14,512 nt of DNA from Bacteroidales bacterium. GTDB taxonomy: Bacteria > Bacteroidota > Bacteroidia > Bacteroidales > Muribaculaceae. Shown here piece after piece: positions 13,772 through 14,512 of the stretch (its first letter is position 1; each line of letters opens with the position of its first letter). The notes beneath the pieces were generated by a model. The model searched no databases. It was not told the DNA's origin and worked only from the letters and a program-made list of their open reading frames with translations. Location of the stretch: assembly GCA_014800065.1 (NCBI GenBank), contig JAAVGX010000008.1, forward strand, positions 1-14,512. Reading direction: 5' to 3'. The translations under genes and the position numbers were made by a program.

Positions 13772-14512
13772 CTAAAAATCTGCCACCTTCGACGGATTCA
13801 GACCCAACTGCACTGCCTTGGCTGCATCCTGACGTGCTTCCTCTATGCGGTAACGCTTACGGTTCAGTTGAGCACGGTAGTAGTACAGTTCCGGATCTTC
13901 CGGGAATGCCTGAATGGCTTCGGCAAGTAATTCGGACGCCTCGTTATAATCCTCATTGGCTATATAACAACCCGCTAATCCGGAATAATACTCAGGCGCT
14001 TTTTCCTGTTCAAGCAATTTCTTAAAGTACGGAATCGCCTCCCGGTCCCTACCCGTCATGGAATAGAGCGACGAAAGCGCTCGTGCGGTCATCAAACTTT
14101 CCGGTGCGGTCTCTTTGAGTACTCCGAAGTCCTGCTCGGCTACATCAAGTACACCATTATAGAGTGCCATCATGCCTCTATAATAACGTGCCTCTACATG
14201 AGTCGAATCCAACTCCAGTATGTGCTGATACTCTTCCAGAGCATCCGCATCCCTGCCCAATTTCAGCAACACACGAGCTCGGTTGGCACGAGGGGTCTTC
14301 ATGGTGGGGGCTATTTCGATTACCTGCTCGAGTGTGCTCAGGGCAAGCGAATCTTTGTCGATATAGGAGTAAATCAAGCCCAAATTTGTGCGTAAAAACA
14401 AATTCTGCGGCGCTTGTGGACGCATCATTATCGCATCCCACAACCGCTCGGCCGCTTCTTCATACTTCCCCTCGGCGATAGCTTCATCGGCTTCGCCACA
14501 CAGAAGGAAATA
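13772..14512 (-). CDS. TPR-repeat protein, 5' part outside the window
   Basis: The last 246 residues of a protein whose frame runs through the right edge without a stop, so the start is missing. The sequence is a row of tetratricopeptide repeats of about 34 residues: EAIAEGKYEEAAERLWDAI, NLGLIYSYIDKDSLALSTLEQVIEIAP, ANRARVLLKLGRDADALEEYQHILELD, YYRGMMALYNGVLDVAEQDF, ALSSLYSMTGRDREAIPYFKKLLE, GLAGCYIANEDYNEASELLAEAIQAFPEDPELYYYRAQLNRKRYRIEEARQDAAKAVQLGL. TPRs bind proteins and the role cannot be named; in Bacteroidetes such proteins are often periplasmic or part of outer-membrane assemblies, but the N-terminus that would show a signal is absent. A TTG at 14441-14443 has been passed over as start because the repeat pattern continues upstream of it. 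Confidence 0.85.
   Translation of the reverse strand, partial: YFLLCGEADEAIAEGKYEEAAERLWDAIMMRPQAPQNLFLRTNLGLIYSYIDKDSLALSTLEQVIEIAPTMKTPRANRARVLLKLGRDADALEEYQHILELDSTHVEARYYRGMMALYNGVLDVAEQDFGVLKETAPESLMTARALSSLYSMTGRDREAIPYFKKLLEQEKAPEYYSGLAGCYIANEDYNEASELLAEAIQAFPEDPELYYYRAQLNRKRYRIEEARQDAAKAVQLGLNPSKVADF

Noticed and set aside
13612..14025. 137-residue plus-strand open frame across the hairpin array and the TPR gene
   Set aside because: It starts in palindromic repeats, is antisense to the TPR gene and has low-complexity content; no family resemblance.
13772..14443. Complete TPR protein starting at TTG 14441-14443
   Set aside because: The frame continues upstream to the window edge with more TPR-like sequence, so the gene is cut by the window.

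Overview
The window looks like a chromosomal segment of a gut-dwelling Bacteroidales bacterium, perhaps a Muribaculaceae-like lineage; the family assignment is only a guess. The reasons are promoters of the Bacteroidetes type (TTG, about 20 bp, TAnnTTTG), weak or absent Shine-Dalgarno sequences, secreted glycoside hydrolases of families GH89 and GH110 that act on host mucin-type glycans, and small intergenic hairpin repeats.

Layout. Positions 31-2432 (+): a secreted GH89 alpha-N-acetylglucosaminidase that lacks the usual N-terminal domain, overlapping by 4 bp a RimJ/RimL-like GNAT acetyltransferase. Positions 2437-4419 (-): an RtcB-type RNA ligase (here rtcB1) followed by release factor prfH, separated by a ~182-bp MITE-like element. 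Positions 4543-5583 (+): a WYL-domain regulator divergent from rtcB1. Positions 5647-6383 (+): an AT-rich two-gene module, a 57-residue small protein and a toxin-type GNAT. Positions 6451-7707 (-): a second RtcB ligase (here rtcB2). Positions 7825-9441 (+): a secreted GH110 alpha-1,3-galactosidase, divergent from rtcB2. Positions 9491-13463 (+): uvrB and a YgiQ-type radical SAM protein, 1 bp apart. Positions 13491-13750: an array of intergenic hairpins and repeats. Positions 13772-14512 (-): the C-terminal part of a TPR protein running off the window.

The most interesting part is 2437-7765, which reads as an RNA-damage or ribosome-rescue island. PrfH plus a partner RtcB is known in E. coli as a system that releases and repairs ribosomes cut in the 16S decoding centre. 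Here the pair is joined by a second RtcB, and both ligase promoters carry the same 21-bp palindrome (GTGCGCAA-N5-TTGCGCAC) placed exactly 8 bp upstream of matching, off-consensus -7 boxes (GAA[A/C]TTTG). The WYL gene starts from the other side of one of these palindromes. I infer a WYL-controlled, autoregulated RNA-repair regulon, in a role that the CARF protein RtcR fills in E. coli.

A second strong observation is the element between rtcB1 and prfH. Removing it together with one copy of its flanking TA joins the two genes into an ATGA stop-start overlap, so it looks like a recent TA-targeting miniature transposon that broke translational coupling of the ligase-release factor pair and also changed the RtcB1 C-terminus.
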